From contig CAYZPY010000043.1 of assembly GCA_964480425.1 (NCBI GenBank), positions 1 through 17,012 of the forward strand: a DNA stretch of 17,012 nt, read 5' to 3'. Below, piece after piece: positions 14,790 to 17,012 of the stretch; the first letter of the stretch is position 1; each line of letters begins with the position of its first letter. The DNA comes from CAYYMD01 sp964480425 (GTDB taxonomy: Bacteria > Planctomycetota > Phycisphaerae > SM23-33). Under the pieces are notes generated by a model that was not told the origin of the DNA, ran no database searches, and worked only from the letters and a program-made list of their open reading frames with translations. A program made the position numbers and the translations under genes.

Positions 14790-14870
14790 GTTACGGTGTT
14801 TCCCGGTCTAATTTTTCCCGCCGGCGACGGCGCCGCAAATCTCAATCGCTCGGCACGTACGCGGAAATGT

Positions 14871-15122
14871 CTATTTCACCGGGTCGTAACCTCCCCTGCC
14901 GAACGGATTGCATCGCAATATGCGCCAGGCGCCCATCAAAGTTCCGCGCACCAGCCCGTGCTTGCCGAGCGCCTCGATGAAATAATTGCTGCAAGTCGGC
15001 GTGAATCTGCACTGCCCGCCGAGCCACTGCGACAGCGTTGACTGGTATATCCTGATAAGCAGCACAAGCACGCCGCACGAGAATCCGCTTATCCGCCTGA
15101 TTATTAGCGCCGTGCGAGTCAT
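14871..15122 (-). CDS. yidD: Membrane protein insertion efficiency factor YidD
   Basis: An 83-residue protein matching YidD over its whole length. Diagnostic segments are [34 protein letters not shown] and the C-terminal [17 protein letters not shown]. The three conserved cysteines and the N-terminal amphipathic or hydrophobic helix (about 8-25) are present. YidD is a small inner-membrane-associated protein that helps YidC insert membrane proteins. The start overlaps the rnpA stop in an ATGA arrangement, the usual rnpA-yidD order. YidC normally follows but does not do so here: the next gene in the same direction is the GH127 enzyme, 340 bases away. Confidence 0.94.
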   Translation of the reverse strand: MTRTALIIRRISGFSCGVLVLLIRIYQSTLSQWLGGQCRFTPTCSNYFIEALGKHGLVRGTLMGAWRILRCNPFGRGGYDPVK

Positions 15123-15475
15123 GTTTCCCGGCCTGTTACCCTGGAGCTTAACCGGATTATCGATTCCTTCAAATCCTCAAGCGCCGGTTCCCGTCCCGCC
15201 CTGGGCACGATTACGTAGTCCCACCCCGACGGAACGCGGGCGCGGACGTTCCTGAACGCCTCCCTGCACAGTCGCTTTATCCTGTTTCGCCTGACCGCCT
15301 TTCCGTACTTCTTCGGCGGCGCCACCGCCACACGCGCCCGCGGCGGCGTCAGGTCGTCCCTGCGCAGCGCCAGCAGCGTGAGGTAGCCGTCGTTGGCGCG
15401 GTTGCCCGCCTCGAACACGCGGGTGATCTCTTCCCGTCGGGTAACACGATATTCCCTGCCTGCTCGCTGGTTCAT
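15119..15475 (-). CDS. rnpA: Ribonuclease P protein component RnpA
   Basis: A 118-residue basic protein. The family signature is seen in [21 protein letters not shown] (about 55-75), the RNA-binding RNR motif that contacts the RNase P RNA and pre-tRNA leader. The N-terminal [19 protein letters not shown] and C-terminal DYVIVPRAG segments also fit. It joins the catalytic RNA to process 5' ends of pre-tRNAs. The start at 15475 gives the normal short N-terminus; a TTG 12 codons upstream (15511) would also be in frame and cannot be excluded. Neither start has a clear Shine-Dalgarno site. rpmH (L34), which usually lies just upstream, was looked for between 15476 and 15639 and is absent. Confidence 0.93.
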   Translation of the reverse strand: MNQRAGREYRVTRREEITRVFEAGNRANDGYLTLLALRRDDLTPPRARVAVAPPKKYGKAVRRNRIKRLCREAFRNVRARVPSGWDYVIVPRAGREPALEDLKESIIRLSSRVTGRET

Positions 15476-15564
15476 TGTCGCACGAACATTTTCATGACTT
15501 TCATTGAACAAAGAAACATTCTACAGTCGAAACCTCTATATGACATCCGGATATATTCATAATC

Positions 15565-15593
15565 TTGACCCGGGGGGCATAAATCATTAAATA
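15565..15593 (+). promoter_or_regulatory. Candidate promoter for the TPR lipoprotein gene
   Basis: TTGACC at 15565-15570 (five of six bases of the -35 consensus) followed after 16-17 bases by an A/T-rich box (TTAAAT or TAAATA around 15587-15593). It would start transcription about 35-40 bases before the ATG at 15640. The -35 is good and the -10 mediocre. The opposite direction (rnpA) shows no comparable pair in this 164-base divergent gap. Confidence 0.4.
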
Positions 15594-15639
15594 TAAACGT
15601 GAACTTTGTCATCCGCGCCGGGCGAGAAAGAAATAACCT

Positions 15640-16668
15640 ATGCTGACTAAAAAGTTGCAGTACGTTGTAATTACGGGGACATTCGCGGCATTGTTCGCCG
15701 GATGCAATTTTCCGATGAATCCAAAGCCGCGAGACGCCATCGACCACTACGTGCAAGGGCAACTTCTGGCCGAGCAGGGCAAAATCGAGGAGGCCCTGGC
15801 GGAACTGGCCCGCGCGGTCGATACCGACCCACAGCTCGCCGTGGCGTTCACCGCCATGGGCGACATCCACCGCAAACAGGGCAATTACGAAATCGCCAGC
15901 AGGTTCTACGAGAACGCCTGCAAGACCAACCGCTACGCCTTCAGACCACATTACAATCTCGGCGTGACGTACCAGGCGCTGGCCAACGCGGCAGAATATC
16001 TCGACAAGGCGCAGGAATATCTCAAAAAGGCGGTTGGCACCTACCTGCGCGCCATCGCCATCTCCCCGCAAGACTTCGAAGCGAATCTCAACATCAGCGC
16101 CTGCTACTTTGAACTGGACAAATTCGACCTGGCAGAACAATACTGCCGAAACGCCGTGAAGATCGACCCGCAAAGTGCCCACGCCAGCGCGAACCTGGGC
16201 ATGATCCTGGCCAGTCAGGACCAGCACTTCGAAGCCATAAACGCCTACAAGAACGCACTGGAACTCGACCCCAACCAACCGGACATCCTCATTAATCTCG
16301 GCATGACTTACGTCAGTCAGGGCCGGCTCAAATCCGCCGTGGGTGCGTTCATGGCGGCGTCGCGACTGGAGCCCGAAAATCCCCGGCCGTGGGTCCAGAT
16401 AGGCGCGTGCAGGTATCGCATGGGCAATTACGACAAGGCCGAGGAAGCCTATCTAAAGGCCGTCTCGCTCGACGAAAAAAACGCGCTCGCTCACCGAGGC
16501 GTCGGGGTCGTTTACATGAGCAAGTTCGTCCTGGAGCCGAAAAAAACGGACCTGCGCGACAAGGCCATCGACGCCTGGTACCGCTCGCTGGAAATCGACC
16601 CCGACCAGGAAGACCTCGTGCGACTGGTCAAAAAATACTCTCCCAAATACAACGGACCCGAACTGTAA
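15640..16668 (+). CDS. TPR-repeat lipoprotein
   Basis: A 342-residue exported protein. The N-terminus is a lipoprotein signal: basic LTKK, a hydrophobic core and the lipobox LFAGC with Cys22 as the predicted lipidation site. The rest (about 30-330) is a chain of tetratricopeptide repeats, roughly eight to nine units of 34 residues, such as EGKIEEALAELARAVDTDPQ-like, NYEIASRFYENACKTN, HFEAINAYKNALELDPNQPD and NYDKAEEAYLKAVSLDEKN. A longer spacer containing AEYLDKAQEYLKKAVGTY sits at about 120-140. Such proteins are periplasmic or membrane-anchored scaffolds for protein complexes; no partner is indicated by neighbours. It is divergent from rnpA and followed by a hairpin, so probably a single-gene unit. 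Specific function unknown. Confidence 0.85.
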   Translation: MLTKKLQYVVITGTFAALFAGCNFPMNPKPRDAIDHYVQGQLLAEQGKIEEALAELARAVDTDPQLAVAFTAMGDIHRKQGNYEIASRFYENACKTNRYAFRPHYNLGVTYQALANAAEYLDKAQEYLKKAVGTYLRAIAISPQDFEANLNISACYFELDKFDLAEQYCRNAVKIDPQSAHASANLGMILASQDQHFEAINAYKNALELDPNQPDILINLGMTYVSQGRLKSAVGAFMAASRLEPENPRPWVQIGACRYRMGNYDKAEEAYLKAVSLDEKNALAHRGVGVVYMSKFVLEPKKTDLRDKAIDAWYRSLEIDPDQEDLVRLVKKYSPKYNGPEL

Positions 16669-16695
16669 AAGTACAGACACATACGCTATTATTCG

Positions 16696-16725
16696 ACAGC
16701 CCGCGGTTAACTATCCGTGGGCTGT
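16696..16725 (+). terminator. Terminator-like hairpin after the TPR lipoprotein gene
   Basis: An 11-bp stem (16696-16706 with 16715-16725, one G-U pair) with an 8-base loop, 28 bases after the stop codon at 16668. Only a mixed, T-containing stretch follows rather than a clean T run. Position and stem strength support a terminator; the lack of a T tract lowers certainty. Confidence 0.6.
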
Positions 16726-16838
16726 GTGCTCTTACGACAATATTCGGCGCATCTGCCCCGCCCGATTGTAAAATGAATTAATATTAATGACAAAGTGACG
16801 CATCGTCGTGAAGCGAGAATCGCTGTCGAGAACGAACA

Positions 16839-17012
16839 ATGATTGACGTATCGAGACTATATTGCGGCCGTAAAAGCCGCACCGATTCGCTCCGCTACGC
16901 CCCCCGTCGGGCGCGCGGACCCGTGGTGGTGTTCAACTGCACCCGAAGGTGCAACCTGCGCTGCGCCCACTGCTACCTGTCCAGCGACGGCGCGCCCGGG
17001 CGGGACGAAATG
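16839..17012 (+). CDS. Radical SAM enzyme, AhbC/AhbD-like (haem biosynthesis), N-terminal part
   Basis: The first 58 codons of a gene running off the window. The start MIDVSRLYCG...DSLRY followed by GPVVVFNCTRRCNLRCAHCY strongly recalls AhbC (12,18-didecarboxysiroheme deacetylase) and its relative AhbD, radical SAM enzymes of the siroheme-dependent haem pathway of anaerobes and archaea; NirJ is another relative. The iron-sulfur motif CxxxCxxC is complete at Cys38, Cys42 and Cys45, with an additional Cys34. The residues that separate AhbC, AhbD and NirJ (a C-terminal second cluster) lie outside the window, so no symbol is given. The ATG at 16839 is the first in frame after the upstream gap and gives the family-like N-terminus; only a weak purine stretch precedes it. 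Confidence 0.72.
   Translation, partial: MIDVSRLYCGRKSRTDSLRYAPRRARGPVVVFNCTRRCNLRCAHCYLSSDGAPGRDEM

Larger units (their letters stand above)
14532..14870. other. Intergenic region between GH127 and yidD
   Basis: A 339-base region between two minus-strand genes. The left part (14585-14690) is A/T-rich and should hold the promoter of the glycosidase operon, though no good minus-strand -35/-10 pair stood out (a TAAAAT lies about 55 bases upstream of the start). On the plus strand it carries a promoter-like box and a small ORF, listed separately. The right part (14790-14870) holds a short 5-bp GC hairpin at 14822-14835 and nothing else that could be recognised. Confidence 0.5.

Noticed and set aside
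14822..14835. Short GC hairpin downstream of yidD as an intrinsic terminator
   Set aside because: Only 5 bp, and the following minus-strand bases are A-rich, not T-rich.
14741..15041. Overlapping plus-strand frames of about 80 codons opposite yidD
   Set aside because: Antisense to a certain yidD gene, Arg-rich, and without start signals; the GGAGGTGA site serves the different frame starting at 14718.
15472..16278. Long minus-strand open frame (268 codons) across the TPR gene
   Set aside because: It is antisense to a clear TPR lipoprotein; its protein is Val/Gly-rich with no motif, as expected from the complement of GC-rich repeats.

Overview
The window is a GC-rich bacterial chromosome fragment, most likely from a planctomycete of the Phycisphaerae type (inference). 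The evidence is a PEP-CTERM protein tail at the left edge, a pseudopilin/PilMNO-type secretion locus with a PilX-like last subunit, polysaccharide-degrading enzymes, many starts without a clear Shine-Dalgarno site, and an Ahb-type (siroheme-dependent, anaerobic) haem radical SAM enzyme at the right edge. No tRNA, rRNA, CRISPR array, insertion sequence or phage gene was seen.

Layout. (1) 1-95, + strand: the last 31 codons of a PEP-CTERM protein, then a palindromic terminator at 122-153 shared with the convergent locus. (2) 181-10275, - strand: a compact, translationally coupled run of twelve genes. In transcription order they are a STAS-domain protein, a GspE/PilB ATPase with an MshEN domain, a GspF/PilC platform protein, PilM, PilN, PilO, a PilP/GspC-like protein, a GspG-like major pseudopilin, then GspH-, GspJ- and GspI-like minor pseudopilins and a large PilX/GspK-like tip protein. 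The only sizeable gaps (184 and 137 bases) flank the major pseudopilin gene. (3) 10627-14531, - strand: a two-gene carbohydrate operon, with a GH127 beta-L-arabinofuranosidase followed by a secreted alpha-L-fucosidase-like protein carrying TPR repeats. (4) 14532-14870: an intergenic region with a + strand promoter-like site and a 23-codon ORF behind a strong ribosome binding site. (5) 14871-15475, - strand: yidD and rnpA, overlapping. (6) 15640-16668, + strand: a TPR lipoprotein, then a hairpin. (7) 16839-17012, + strand: the N-terminus of an AhbC/AhbD-like radical SAM enzyme, cut by the window end.

How it works together. The large locus encodes the inner-membrane and periplasmic machine of a type II secretion / type IV pilus-like apparatus. 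The cytoplasmic ATPase acts on GspF. PilM, PilN, PilO and the PilP-like protein form the alignment complex. GspG polymerises into the pseudopilus, with GspH/I/J and the PilX-like protein as a probable tip. The outer-membrane secretin, the prepilin peptidase and any PilT retraction ATPase are not in the window. A STAS protein at the head of the operon and a possible c-di-GMP-binding N-terminus on the ATPase suggest the machine is under signal control. The glycosidase pair has predicted export signals, so its products would act in the periplasm or outside the cell, plausibly on arabinose- or fucose-containing plant or algal polysaccharides.
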